DNA from: Microtetraspora sp. NBRC 16547
Lineage (GTDB): Bacteria > Actinomycetota > Actinomycetes > Streptosporangiales > Streptosporangiaceae
Direction of reading: 5' to 3'
Length of the DNA stretch: 35,085 bases
Assembly: GCF_030268965.1 (NCBI RefSeq)
Contig: NZ_BSSE01000045.1
Span: 1 to 35,085, forward strand
Part shown: piece after piece, positions 1-7,389 of the stretch
Layout of the letters: each line of letters starts with the position of its first letter
How positions within the stretch are numbered: position 1 is the first letter of the stretch
Notes under the pieces: model-generated
Databases searched by the model: none
Told to the model about the DNA's origin: nothing
What the model saw: the letters and a program-made list of their open reading frames with translations, nothing else
Program-made: the position numbers and the translations under genes

Positions 1-261
1 GGGAGACCGAGGGCCTAACCCGGCGACCACCGGGCCTTCTGCATGCCCGAACCCGGAACTCTGCACCCAGCACCCTGATCAACACGACCCCAGGAAGGCT
101 TGATCATGATCGTGAAAGATCTGGGCCAACGCCGCGCCGCACGCCACAGCACTCGCCGTCCGTGGGCCACGCCGTCGCTCATGGCCGCTTCGACCACCGG
201 CCCAACCGCTACGCGGCCCCTATGGGGTCCTTCGGACTGCGCCGGCCGCTCCGCTCCTACG
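1..261. other. No recognisable gene
   Basis: I see no frame here with convincing coding bias, no tRNA-like arm and no strong terminator. Short open frames exist on both strands but read as low-complexity Arg/Pro-rich translations typical of non-coding high-GC DNA. Confidence 0.4.
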
Positions 262-636
262 TCACACCGGCGTGTATGGCTCAAAAGTGTCGGCGAAAAA
301 GGCAACCACTAAGAGAGCCAAGAACTGCACCAAGGCGAGGTCTCGGCGGCGACGCCACCACGTCACAGCGATACTCACCACCAGAACCGAGGCCACAACT
401 CCGTAGGAGGTAGAGGCAACGGTGGAAACAAAGTTCATTTCCCCCAGCCACTCCGCAGGAGTCGGATCACCACCCCAGCACCAGACGCTGGCCCCATCGC
501 ACAGAACCCCTCGGTTCTTGGTCCGCTGTATGACCCACTCTGCCAGCCGCAGAAGGAAGCCGTCTATGACCACGAGCGCGACAGCGGGCACGATCCGCCG
601 GCGAACTGAGATCCTGCCCGTTTCTTGATCATGCAC
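262..636 (-). CDS. Small hypothetical membrane protein
   Basis: A 124-residue protein with a basic N-terminus, a hydrophobic stretch at about residues 16-32, and two more hydrophobic segments at about 70-91 and 100-115 separated by an arginine cluster (WWRRRR). The loop between the first two segments has two cysteines and several tryptophans and could be extracytoplasmic. It is most likely a two- or three-helix integral membrane protein. I do not recognise the family. It is alone on its strand. Both flanks lack clear genes, so operon context gives no help. The start at 636 is the first ATG; an internal start would shorten the basic N-terminus. Confidence 0.5.
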   Translation of the reverse strand: MHDQETGRISVRRRIVPAVALVVIDGFLLRLAEWVIQRTKNRGVLCDGASVWCWGGDPTPAEWLGEMNFVSTVASTSYGVVASVLVVSIAVTWWRRRRDLALVQFLALLVVAFFADTFEPYTPV

Positions 637-775
637 TTATCGATCGTACGAAAGATAAGCCTCCGGCGGGGGCACTCCGGCGCCGGGATGATCGCGGCTC
701 ACAGACTGAGGTCGTAGGTGGCTGGGGTAGATGCGCGATGCGCATGGGAAAGAGCAGGCCAGGCGTTTGATCGTT

Positions 776-795
776 GTGCCATTAGCGTGCCATTA
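776..795 (+). repeat. Direct repeat resembling integrase arm-type sites (site I)
   Basis: GTGCCATTA occurs twice, 11 bases apart. The same 11-base phased pair, in diverged form, is seen at 9116-9133, 10281-10298 and 20546-20563. At the middle two it stands about 90 bases before an orphan tRNA 3' half. No tRNA-like sequence is seen at the matching distance here. It reads as a leftover arm site of an actinobacterial integrative element; that role is inferred from the other copies. Confidence 0.45.
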
Positions 796-899
796 ATCAC
801 AGAGAATGCCCATGCATCACCGCTGATCAACCCAATTCTGTCTGGGGCGATGGCAGGAGGGATCCGCAGGCTCCACCTCGGCCAGCTGCGGATCGTCGG

Positions 900-1352
900 T
901 CAGGGGCGCACCGGGCGTTCGAAGAAGGTCTCCAGGACGACGATCGCCTGGGTGCCCGTCACTCCCTGGATGCCGTAGATCCGCCGCAGCACGTCCTGGA
1001 GCTGCTCGGTGGTCGCCGTACGCACCTTGACGAGCACCGACGCCTCCCCCGCGATCACGTGCGCCTCCATGATCTCCGGGATCCCCGCGAAGGCGCCCCC
1101 AGACTCCCCCATCCACGCGTCGGCGCCGACCATCACGTACGCCAGCACCGGCCGGTCCAGCGCTACGGGATCCACCTCGACCGTGGTCGCCCGGATGACC
1201 CCGCGCTCGCGCAGCTTGCGCACCCGCTCGTGCACCGCCCCGACCGAAAGCTCGACCGCCCGCCCCAGCGCCGCGTAGGACTGCGCGGCGTCGCGCTGCA
1301 GCTCGGTCACGAGCGCGCGATCAATGTCGTCCAACTGAACCCCGTTTGGCAT
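900..1352 (-). CDS. Lrp/AsnC-family transcriptional regulator
   Basis: A 150-residue protein of normal length for the family. The N-terminal winged helix-turn-helix (about residues 6-55) begins with the typical LDDIDRALVTELQRDA opening and continues with SYAALGRAVELSVGAVHERVRKL. The C-terminal RAM/effector domain (about 65-145) includes the AHVIAGEASVLVKVR strand that forms the dimer interface and ligand pocket. It is divergent from the gluconolactonase gene at 1383, with only 30 bases between starts, so it very probably regulates that gene and itself. The start codon lies inside a short A/T-rich inverted motif and no Shine-Dalgarno is seen on the minus strand, so the message may be leaderless. 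The effector cannot be read from sequence. Confidence 0.9.
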   Translation of the reverse strand: MPNGVQLDDIDRALVTELQRDAAQSYAALGRAVELSVGAVHERVRKLRERGVIRATTVEVDPVALDRPVLAYVMVGADAWMGESGGAFAGIPEIMEAHVIAGEASVLVKVRTATTEQLQDVLRRIYGIQGVTGTQAIVVLETFFERPVRP

Positions 1353-1365
1353 AATGCAAATATTA
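1351..1365. promoter_or_regulatory. A/T-rich candidate Lrp operator between divergent genes
   Basis: In the 30-base gap between the Lrp-type regulator and the SMP-30 gene, TAAT and ATTA arms flank a 6-base centre in an otherwise G/C-rich region. Lrp-family proteins favour A/T-rich, weakly dyad sites. The motif overlaps the regulator's own start codon and sits just before the AAGGAGG ribosome site of the SMP-30 gene. Binding is inferred. Confidence 0.4.
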
Positions 1366-1382
1366 CCGAAGGAGGTTCAGTC

Positions 1383-2267
1383 ATGGAACGATTCCGGGCC
1401 GAATTTGAGGTGCTCGACGAGCGTTTCGGCTACGACGGCGGCGACAACTACGTGGAGGTGCTCCACAGCGGCAGCCGCAAGACCGAGGGGCCCGTCTACT
1501 TCCCCGCGGGGCGCTACCTGGTCTGGAGCGACATCCCCAACGACCGGCTGCTGCGCTGGGACGAGACCACCGGCGCCGTCGGCGTCTTCCGCACCCCGTC
1601 GGGCAACGCCAATGGCAACACCATCGACCTCGAGGGCCGGCTGATCACCTGCGAACAGGGCGCCAGGCGGGTCACCAGGACCGAGCACGACGGCACCGTC
1701 ACCGTCCTCGCCGACAACTACCAGGGCAAGCGCCTCAACAGCCCCAACGATGTGGTGGTCCGCTCGGACGGCACGATCTGGTTCACCGACCCGCGCTACG
1801 GCATCACCGGCTACTACGAGGGCAGCCCGGCCGAGAGCGAGATCGGCGGCGACCACGTCTACCGCCTCGACCCCGCCTCCGGCGAGCTGTCGATCGTGGC
1901 CGACGACTTCGTCCGGCCGAACGGCCTGGCCTTCTCGCCGGACGAGTCGCTGCTGTACATCGTGGACACCCGCAAGCGGCACCTGAGGGTGTTCGAAGTG
2001 ACCGCGGAGGGGACTCTGGTGGGCGGCAAGGTCTTCGCCGAGGCCTGGTTCGACGGGATCCGCCTCGACTGCTACGGCCGGGTGTGGGCGGCGGCCATGG
2101 AGGGCCTCCACTGCTACGCCCCCGACGGCACCCTGATCGCCCGCCTCCGCCTCCCCGAGTCGGCCTCGAACCTCACCTTCGGCGGCCCCAAGCGCAACAA
2201 CCTGTTCATCACGGGCTCGGGCGGCGACCTGTACTCGATCCGGGTGACCTTCGCCGGGGCCAGGTGA
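1383..2267 (+). CDS. SMP-30/gluconolactonase-family lactonase
   Basis: A 294-residue six-bladed beta-propeller enzyme of the SMP-30/gluconolactonase/LRE family, which hydrolyses sugar or other lactones with one divalent metal. The metal ligands of the family are visible: Glu35 in KTEGPVYF, Asn in NSPND (residues 119-123), and an Asp in the SPDESLLYIVDT stretch near residue 195. The open frame extends upstream, but AAGGAGG ends about eight bases before the ATG at 1383 and the protein from there has the family's normal length. There is no signal peptide, so it is probably cytoplasmic. It is divergent from the Lrp-type regulator, which suggests substrate-responsive control of a sugar or lactone degradation step. 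The true substrate is unknown. Confidence 0.92.
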   Translation: MERFRAEFEVLDERFGYDGGDNYVEVLHSGSRKTEGPVYFPAGRYLVWSDIPNDRLLRWDETTGAVGVFRTPSGNANGNTIDLEGRLITCEQGARRVTRTEHDGTVTVLADNYQGKRLNSPNDVVVRSDGTIWFTDPRYGITGYYEGSPAESEIGGDHVYRLDPASGELSIVADDFVRPNGLAFSPDESLLYIVDTRKRHLRVFEVTAEGTLVGGKVFAEAWFDGIRLDCYGRVWAAAMEGLHCYAPDGTLIARLRLPESASNLTFGGPKRNNLFITGSGGDLYSIRVTFAGAR

Positions 2268-2649
2268 ACCACCGCTCGCGGAGCTTCTTCAATCCAGCGC
2301 GGGGTGCTTGATCCGGGAAGAAACGCACGGCGACAGATCAGGGCAGGTGGCCCCGAGAGGGACTGGAGGCCCAAACCAGGCCCAGGTGAGGGATGGCTTC
2401 CTCCGCCTGGGCATTGATCTTTAACAAGCATCGCGCCCGCTCGGCAGTGAACTGAGGCAGCGAGGTGAACCGCGCCGCTCAAGGAGTGCCGAAGCACAGA
2501 GCATCCTCCTGGAATCGCTCTGGAGCAGTCCACGAAGGTGCGAAGATCTGGCCTTGCCGTCTCTGCGGATCTCCCCTCTCTCCTCCCCATCAGGCTCCGG
2601 GTGATCTCCGTCGTGGGACGCCGTCACCGCGGCGGACTGCGAACCGCCC
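2268..2649. other. Intergenic stretch with one hairpin
   Basis: There is no convincing gene. The only clear structure is the hairpin at 2380-2412. The open frames here are arginine/proline-rich and lack coding third-position bias. Confidence 0.4.
2380..2412 (+). terminator. Terminator-like hairpin
   Basis: GCCCAGG pairs with CCTGGGC, extended by GAGG/CCTC, around a loop containing GGCTT, and is followed by a short T run (GATCTTT). Loop and tail resemble the hairpin after the tRNA-Gly remnant at 10433-10470. It lies 110 bases after the SMP-30 stop and could end that transcript. Confidence 0.45.
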
Positions 2650-3303
2650 CTAGTGGAAAATCACCGCGCAGCCAGTGGCGATGCTGGCCCGGCACGTCTC
2701 ATGCAGGGCGAGCCACACCACGGATTCGATCGTGAACGGTGCGTCCTCCGGCAGTGTGAACACTCGGGAGGCTTCGGCATCGGACAGGGATCCGTCCTTC
2801 TCGAGCTGGATGCCGATCACCGGAGCGCACTCGCGCAACTCCGCCAGAAGACGGTGACTTGACCCGACCATCCCGCCCCCCGAGATCCCTGCGTCGTCAG
2901 GCAGGAAGAGCGGGTCGCAGAAGTCGACCGGAACGTAGTAGCCGTCGCAGTCGGAGTGGCAGAGCAGATGCGAGTAGAGATCAAGGGTCTCGTCTTTGAC
3001 CTTGTAGTCGTCCCGGGAGAGTTCTTCCTGGCTGGAGATCGGCGTCACCGGCTCCTCCCTCTTCACGAGGGCGAAAACTCTGCGCAGATAGTGCAGGTAC
3101 CCGTAGGGGAACGAATCCACATGGCTGCGCATGAAGGGCGGCGTGCTCTCCGGCCCGCGCCAGACCGGTTCCTCCGGCTGACGCCATGTCACCCCCTCCT
3201 GCATCAGGGCCGCACTCAGCCTGTCCATCTCCGCGCGGTAGTGCGTGATGCCTTCTTCGTCGCTCGCCCACGACTCGATTGCTACAGATATGCCAAGACC
3301 CAT
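2650..3303 (-). CDS. Conserved hypothetical protein, copy 1 of a duplicated gene
   Basis: A soluble 217-residue protein without a signal peptide. It is about 90% identical (21 differences by hand count) to the protein at 16296-16949. Residues 82-127 are unchanged, including the HSDCDGYYVPVDF segment, while changes cluster in the first 81 residues. Similarity extends about 30 bases upstream of the start and stops close to the stop codon, so the duplication is about gene-sized. I do not recognise a functional family. The repeated acidic and aromatic segments and lack of catalytic motif would suit a binding protein, but no role is assigned. Unlike copy 2 it has no deaminase gene upstream. Confidence 0.75.
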   Translation of the reverse strand: MGLGISVAIESWASDEEGITHYRAEMDRLSAALMQEGVTWRQPEEPVWRGPESTPPFMRSHVDSFPYGYLHYLRRVFALVKREEPVTPISSQEELSRDDYKVKDETLDLYSHLLCHSDCDGYYVPVDFCDPLFLPDDAGISGGGMVGSSHRLLAELRECAPVIGIQLEKDGSLSDAEASRVFTLPEDAPFTIESVVWLALHETCRASIATGCAVIFH

Positions 3304-3423
3304 GCGGTAGAAGGTAGCTCTCCCATGCGAGCCGTACGTGAACCGCCCTGAGTCCGCCTTCGGCGGGCGGGAGCAGTAGTCAATACCTGTGGATCAAGAT
3401 CTTCTAGTACTCCAGCCGTAGAT

Positions 3424-3652
3424 CGTGATCTGGCTGGTGAGGGCATCCAGAGGCGGGTGAACCGTCCGGAGGCGGTTCACGTCGACGAGATCGGCTATGC
3501 CGCCGGGGGCATCCGCTCCTTCTCCCATCCTCGAGTCCACGGGGCCGAAGGGTGGTGAAACTCCAGGGAGGGTAGCCCCTCCAACCAGGACGTCTCGGAT
3601 ATCGTCCAGAACATCGCGCTGATGGGCACGGAGAAGAAGCAGGGGTGGCAGT
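3424..3652 (+). pseudogene. Possible gene remnant with an in-frame stop
   Basis: One plus-strand frame keeps strong G/C third positions from about 3424, reading for example HVDEIGYAAGGIRSFSHP. It meets TGA at 3556-3558 and then continues in the same frame with coding bias through NQDVSDIVQNIALMGTEKKQ until it runs into the next gene. No start codon with a ribosome site is evident. This fits a decayed gene with a premature stop. I cannot name the family, and codon bias over about 75 codons is modest evidence. Confidence 0.35.
3457..3480. repeat. Perfect 8-bp inverted repeat
   Basis: GTGAACCG and CGGTTCAC are separated by 8 bases. It could be an operator for the DUF3592-like gene about 170 bases downstream or an RNA hairpin. 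It lies within the coding-biased remnant, so chance is also possible. Confidence 0.35.
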
Positions 3653-4087
3653 GTGACGGCGCTCGAAGGCGTCTTCCTGGTCTTCGGCCTGGCCTGCCTG
3701 ACGGGCTGCGTGCTGAGCGTCAGCCGGGCGCTGGTTGTGATCCGGCTGGTGTTGCGTGGTGAGCGGACCCAGGGATGGTGCGCGCGGCGCGCGTACCGCC
3801 GAGACGGCAGGAGCTACAGCCACCCTGAGTTCACCTTCGCCTTCCGCACCCCCGACGGCGAGTTGGTCGAGTTCAAGGACCGGCCGGGCGCCTTCGGGTA
3901 CGAGGAAGGCGCATCGGTCCGGGTCTGCTACGACCCCGCGCGCCCGCGCAAGCGGGCCACCATCGCGGGCCCCGACACGTGGGGGCCGGTGTACGTACGG
4001 CTCCTGTTCTGCGTGCCGTTGGGGATCCTGTCGTTCGTGCCCTTGTACAGCCTGGCCCTGCACTGGGGCCTTTTCAGGGGGCACTAA
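3653..4087 (+). CDS. DUF3592-like membrane protein
   Basis: A 144-residue protein with a hydrophobic helix at about residues 6-30, a soluble central domain at about 45-110 and a second hydrophobic helix at about 113-138. The centre has the pattern of DUF3592 proteins: a conserved turn before SYSHPEFTFAFRTPDGELVEF, then VRVCYDPARPRKA-type residues. The family is widespread in actinobacteria and its function is unknown; the usual topology puts the beta-rich domain between two helices. The GTG start at 3653 follows AGGGG at a suitable distance. It appears monocistronic. Confidence 0.75.
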   Translation: MTALEGVFLVFGLACLTGCVLSVSRALVVIRLVLRGERTQGWCARRAYRRDGRSYSHPEFTFAFRTPDGELVEFKDRPGAFGYEEGASVRVCYDPARPRKRATIAGPDTWGPVYVRLLFCVPLGILSFVPLYSLALHWGLFRGH

Positions 4088-4220
4088 GGGTCCTGTGGGG
4101 TCTCCCGCGGGCGGCGCCGAGTGGTGGTCGGCGCAGCGAGGCGGTGTGATCTTTTCCCGTCGCCCATATAGATCAGCGTATCGATCATGCAAGTGCGCGC
4201 GTCAGGCGTCCCGGATTCCA

Positions 4221-4258
4221 GTGGGAGCCACCTTGGGAGCCACTCGAACGGACGATCA
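4221..4258 (+). repeat. Paired GGGAGCCAC repeats (site II)
   Basis: GGGAGCCAC occurs at 4223-4231 and 4235-4243, a 12-base phase, with GGACGATCA following at 4250-4258. TTGGGAGCCA and GGACGATCA recur at 14209-14234 with the identical 17-base offset. Phased short direct repeats next to a tRNA core are typical of tyrosine-integrase arm sites. The assignment is inference. Confidence 0.4.
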
Positions 4259-4345
4259 TGGACTGAGTCGAACGAACCTGAACGGAGGGACGACTGCACC
4301 GGCGCCGCGAACGATCCCGGACGACCTTGGAGATCGTTTGGGGAC

Positions 4346-4361
4346 CTACGGATCAGAAGGT
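4346..4361 (+). other. Short tRNA-Arg-like attachment core
   Basis: CTACGGATCAGAAGGT matches the anticodon-loop to variable-loop part of bacterial tRNA-Arg (ACG) as I know it. The flanks do not form a tRNA: there is no T arm downstream. With the arm-like repeats 100 bases upstream, it could be the core of an att site. Sixteen bases alone could be chance. Confidence 0.35.
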
Positions 4362-4378
4362 GCGTGCCCGATGCCTTG

Positions 4379-4510
4379 TTGAGCTGCTCTCTGGCGAGGC
4401 TGTCGAGCCGTTCCGCCACCTGCCGCTCGTTGGGGCCGCGCCGACAGACCATCGCCGCAAGGGTGCTGGCGGCCCGGTCGGATTCGTGTAGGGCGCCCTC
4501 AAGCCGACTG
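4379..4510 (-). pseudogene. Coding-biased fragment ending near the att-like core
   Basis: On the minus strand one frame has strong G/C third positions and reads GALHESDRAASTLAAMV, then NERQVAERLDSLAREQLNKA. Coding character stops near 4379, just before the tRNA-Arg-like core. It has no proper start or end and I cannot name it. It could be the tail of a gene brought in or cut by an integrative element. Confidence 0.3.
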
Positions 4511-4517
4511 TGGCGCG

Positions 4518-4542
4518 TGTCACATCGATCTCATGTCACGTA
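4518..4542 (+). promoter_or_regulatory. Candidate ECF41-type promoter
   Basis: TGTCACA at 4518-4524 matches the -35 element reported for ECF41 sigma factors. CGTA at 4539-4542 resembles the CGTC -10 element, at a spacing of 14 bases, a little short of the usual 16. It lies 54 bases before the oxidoreductase start, as expected for autoregulation of the oxidoreductase-sigma operon. The -10 is imperfect, so this is a hypothesis. Confidence 0.4.
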
Positions 4543-4596
4543 CAGGCAGGCAGCTTGCATCTCGTGGTCGTCAGCACGACGAGAAAGGCGCAGACG

Positions 4597-5796
4597 ATGA
4601 GCACACAGCACGGCATGGCGGCCACGCACCGCGTTCTGATTCTGGGGGCGGGGTACGCGGGCATGTCCACAGCGATCCAGCTCGCGGCTCGGGTCAAGCG
4701 GCGCAAGGACGTGCAGGTAACGCTGGTGAATGCCCAGGAGCGGTTCACCGAGCGGCTCCGGCTGCACATGACCGCGACCGGACAGCAACTCGCCGAGATG
4801 AGCATCCCGGAGCTGCTTGAGGGCACGGGTGCGGAGTTTGTGCGCGGCTGGGTGACGGCTGTGGATGCGAACGCGAAGATCGTGCGGATCGACGACAACC
4901 AGGTGCTGCACTACGACACACTGGTGTACGGCCTGGGCGGCATGGCCGACACGGAGGCGGTGCCGGGCGTTGAGGACCACGCGTACACACTCAACAGCGC
5001 CCAGGACGCCGAGTTGCTGGCCGACCGGCTGGCTCGGCTCGGCCGCGGCACAGTCGTGGTCGGTGGCAGCGGGTTGACCGGCATCGAGTCGGCCGCGGAG
5101 ATCGCCGAGCAGCACCCGGAGCTGAACGTCGTGCTTCTGGGCCGGCAGGAACCCGGTGCAGCCATGAACCCCAAGGCCAAGGCGTATCTGCAGGCCGCGC
5201 TCGAGCGCCTGGATATCCGCGTGCGCAGCGGGATCGAAGTGGTGAAGGTGCTGCCCGATTCGGTCGAGCTGGCGGGTGGTGAGACCATTGCCGCCGATGT
5301 CGTCCTGTGGACGAGCGGTACGCGGGTATCGCCGCTGGCGGCCGTCGCGGGTCTGACCGTCGACGAGCGCGGCCGCATCGTCACCGACGCCGCGCTGCGG
5401 TCGGTCTCGCACCCGGAGGTGTACGCCGTGGGTGATGCGGCCGCGATCCGCCAAGGCTACGGCGTCATGCACGGCACCTGCCAGGGCGGCATGCCGACCG
5501 GTGTGCATGCCGCGGTGTCGATCGTCCGCGCGCTGAACGGCAAACAGCCCAAGCCGTTCCGCTTCGGCTACTACCACACGCCGGTGAGCCTGGGACGGCA
5601 TGACGCGGTCGTTCAGTTCACCCACCCTGACGACAGCCCTCGACGGGTGTATCTAACCGGCCGCACGGCGGCACGGTATAAGGAGACGGTGACTGCTTCG
5701 CCGTGGCCGACCTACGGCCGCATGAAGAAGATGCCCGCCTCGGGCGCGTTCTGGCCCCACGGCGGCCGCTTCACCCGTATCCGGGGGGTGCGGTGA
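4597..5796 (+). CDS. NDH-2-like FAD-dependent NAD(P)H oxidoreductase
   Basis: A 399-residue flavoprotein of the pyridine nucleotide-disulfide oxidoreductase superfamily, closest in layout to type II NADH dehydrogenases. The N-terminal FAD dinucleotide fold starts with LILGAGYAGM. The NAD(P)H fold is centred on VVVGGSGLTGIESAAE near residue 150. The C-terminal FAD contact is EVYAVGDAA near residue 285. There is no CxxxxC redox disulfide next to the FAD motif, so it is not a thioredoxin or mercuric reductase. ATG 4597 follows GAAAGG; the frame is open further upstream but the added residues do not fit the family. Its stop overlaps the GTG of the sigma factor by four bases. ECF41 sigma genes are usually paired with carboxymuconolactone decarboxylase, oxidoreductase or epimerase genes, and this is the oxidoreductase version. 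The substrate is unknown. Confidence 0.9.
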   Translation: MSTQHGMAATHRVLILGAGYAGMSTAIQLAARVKRRKDVQVTLVNAQERFTERLRLHMTATGQQLAEMSIPELLEGTGAEFVRGWVTAVDANAKIVRIDDNQVLHYDTLVYGLGGMADTEAVPGVEDHAYTLNSAQDAELLADRLARLGRGTVVVGGSGLTGIESAAEIAEQHPELNVVLLGRQEPGAAMNPKAKAYLQAALERLDIRVRSGIEVVKVLPDSVELAGGETIAADVVLWTSGTRVSPLAAVAGLTVDERGRIVTDAALRSVSHPEVYAVGDAAAIRQGYGVMHGTCQGGMPTGVHAAVSIVRALNGKQPKPFRFGYYHTPVSLGRHDAVVQFTHPDDSPRRVYLTGRTAARYKETVTASPWPTYGRMKKMPASGAFWPHGGRFTRIRGVR

Positions 5797-6713
5797 CGCA
5801 CCCGTCCCCGGAGCACGACCAGCAGGTGTTCAACCAGCATCGCAACCTGCTGTTCTCAGTGGCCTACCGCATTCTCGGCACCGTGGCAGACGCCGAGGAT
5901 GCGGTTCAGGACGCCTGGATCAAATGGTCGGCCACCGGCCGCTCGCAGGTGGCCGACCCCAAGGCATATCTGGCGCGGATCGTGTCGAATCTGGCGCTGG
6001 AACGGCTGCGGTCGACCCGGCACCAGCGCGAGACATATGTGGGGCCGTGGCTTCCGGAGCCCATTCTCACCAGTGGCGACACCGCCGACGACCTCACGAA
6101 CGCCGAGTCGGTATCGATGGCGATGCTGGTGGTGCTGGAAACGCTGAGCCCGCTCGAGCGCGCGGTGTTCGTGCTGAGGGAGGTCTTCGACTTCAGCCAT
6201 GCCGAAATCGCGGAGGCGGTGGAGCGTTCTGAGGCCGCGGTGCGCCAGGCGGCGCACCGCGCTCGCGAGCACGTGCGGGCCCGGCGGCCACGCTTCACCG
6301 TGGACCGGTCGCGGCAGCGCGACGTCACCGGGCGGTTCCTTGCCGCCGCGACCGGAGGTGACATCAACACCCTTATGGAACTGCTGTCCCCGGACGTCAC
6401 ACTGTGGACCGACGGCGGCGGCAAGGTCCGCCAGGCCCTGCGTCCAGTCGTGGGCGCACAAACGGTGGCCGCCTGGTTCGCAGCCATCGGCAAGGTCACC
6501 TACCAGGGCGTCGAGCCTGCCGACATGAATGCCGAACTGGTCGAGATCAACGGCGGCCCCGGCATGGTGTTCAGCGGCTCGGGCCGCGTGATCGCCACTG
6601 TCACCTTCGACTTCGACGCTGACGGCCGCATCACCGCCATCCACAACGTCGCCAACCCCGACAAACTCCAGGCCATTACCGACAGAACCACTCGCGACGT
6701 CGGCATGCCCTGA
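5793..6713 (+). CDS. ECF41-family RNA polymerase sigma factor (SigJ-like)
   Basis: A 306-residue ECF sigma factor with sigma-2 at about residues 12-80, sigma-4 at about 108-165 and a C-terminal SnoaL-like (NTF2-fold) extension from about 180. The three hallmark motifs of ECF41 are present: WLPEP in the linker (86-90), DGGGK (207-211) and NPDKL (288-292). In this group the fused extension acts in place of a separate anti-sigma factor and modulates polymerase binding. The GTG start at 5793 lies in a GTGA overlap with the oxidoreductase stop and follows GGGGGG, so translation is coupled. The frame is open upstream, but that part is the shadow of the oxidoreductase. Likely targets are its own operon through a TGTCACA-type promoter. 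Confidence 0.93.
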   Translation: MTHPSPEHDQQVFNQHRNLLFSVAYRILGTVADAEDAVQDAWIKWSATGRSQVADPKAYLARIVSNLALERLRSTRHQRETYVGPWLPEPILTSGDTADDLTNAESVSMAMLVVLETLSPLERAVFVLREVFDFSHAEIAEAVERSEAAVRQAAHRAREHVRARRPRFTVDRSRQRDVTGRFLAAATGGDINTLMELLSPDVTLWTDGGGKVRQALRPVVGAQTVAAWFAAIGKVTYQGVEPADMNAELVEINGGPGMVFSGSGRVIATVTFDFDADGRITAIHNVANPDKLQAITDRTTRDVGMP

Positions 6714-6774
6714 GATCTGCGCGGGACCCACCCTCGGTACCGCTGGCCGGCCTGTGTCCTCCGAACGCACGGCA

Positions 6775-7389
6775 TCAGCGGGAGGCGTTCAGCTTTTCGT
6801 ACATCTCCTTGCAGTTGGGCGTGGTGACGTCGTTGGGTGCACACAGTTCGACGCTGAGAAAGAAATCGACGGTTCGCCGCTCACCTGCGGAGATGTAGAT
6901 GAGGCGGATACCTTCCGCGCGAGCGGTGGCATCGCTGTCCTTGGTGTACTGCAGGCCGAGTTCCGTGCGGGGCCACCCTTGACCCGGGTCTTCGCCGGGC
7001 CTGGAACACGTCCTGGTGACGGCCGGGCTCTGCGCGGGGAAACCGAGCGAGGTCAGCGGCTCGTTGGCGTTGCCCAGCATCGGGTGGTCGGCGCTTTGGA
7101 GGCGAGAGGAGAAGGCCGCCAGGCGGATGTCGCCGTCCGGGTGGATCAGTTCGGCTTTCTCGATGCGCACAGCACCGGGCCGGTCCAGGCACATGACCCA
7201 GCCACCCAGCGAGTAGGGCTGGTGGGCGATGGTATTGGGAAGGGTGACGCCGGCAGCGCCGGTCTCGCCGGTCTCGCCGGTTTGCAGATTCCCCCCGATT
7301 GACAGCTGCGGGCCCCCACTCGCGCAGCCGGCGATGGCCATGATCGCGGTCATTGCAGTCGGCAAAGCGACGCGAGTGCGAGCACGCAT
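6775..7389 (-). CDS. Putative lipoprotein
   Basis: A 204-residue protein with a lipoprotein signal peptide: Arg-rich start, hydrophobic core and the lipobox AIAGC with the lipidated Cys at position 22. The mature part begins with a Gly/Thr-rich linker and continues as a soluble beta-rich domain with four further cysteines, which could form disulfides outside the cell. The family is not recognised. It is convergent with the sigma factor. It could share a direction-linked unit with the lipoprotein at 7811-9055, but a 421-base gap separates them, so separate promoters are more likely. Confidence 0.75.
   Translation of the reverse strand: MRARTRVALPTAMTAIMAIAGCASGGPQLSIGGNLQTGETGETGAAGVTLPNTIAHQPYSLGGWVMCLDRPGAVRIEKAELIHPDGDIRLAAFSSRLQSADHPMLGNANEPLTSLGFPAQSPAVTRTCSRPGEDPGQGWPRTELGLQYTKDSDATARAEGIRLIYISAGERRTVDFFLSVELCAPNDVTTPNCKEMYEKLNASR

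Larger units (their letters stand above)
3304..3652. other. Intergenic stretch with a decayed coding frame and a palindrome
   Basis: This stretch holds a coding-biased plus-strand frame broken by an in-frame TGA (3424-3652) and a perfect 8-bp inverted repeat at 3457-3480. A small stem (CCGCC/GGCGG around TTC) lies near 3357. No intact gene is visible. Confidence 0.4.
4088..4596. other. Intergenic scar region with attachment-like motifs
   Basis: This stretch contains paired GGGAGCCAC repeats (4221-4243), a 16-base match to a tRNA-Arg anticodon region (4346-4361), a minus-strand coding-biased fragment (about 4379-4510) and the candidate ECF41 promoter (4518-4542). No intact gene is visible. 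It looks like the residue of an integration event. Confidence 0.4.

Noticed and set aside
4531-5625. 364-codon minus-strand frame opposite the FAD oxidoreductase
   Set aside because: It is histidine- and arginine-rich without any domain, while the plus strand has clear FAD and NAD(P)H motifs.
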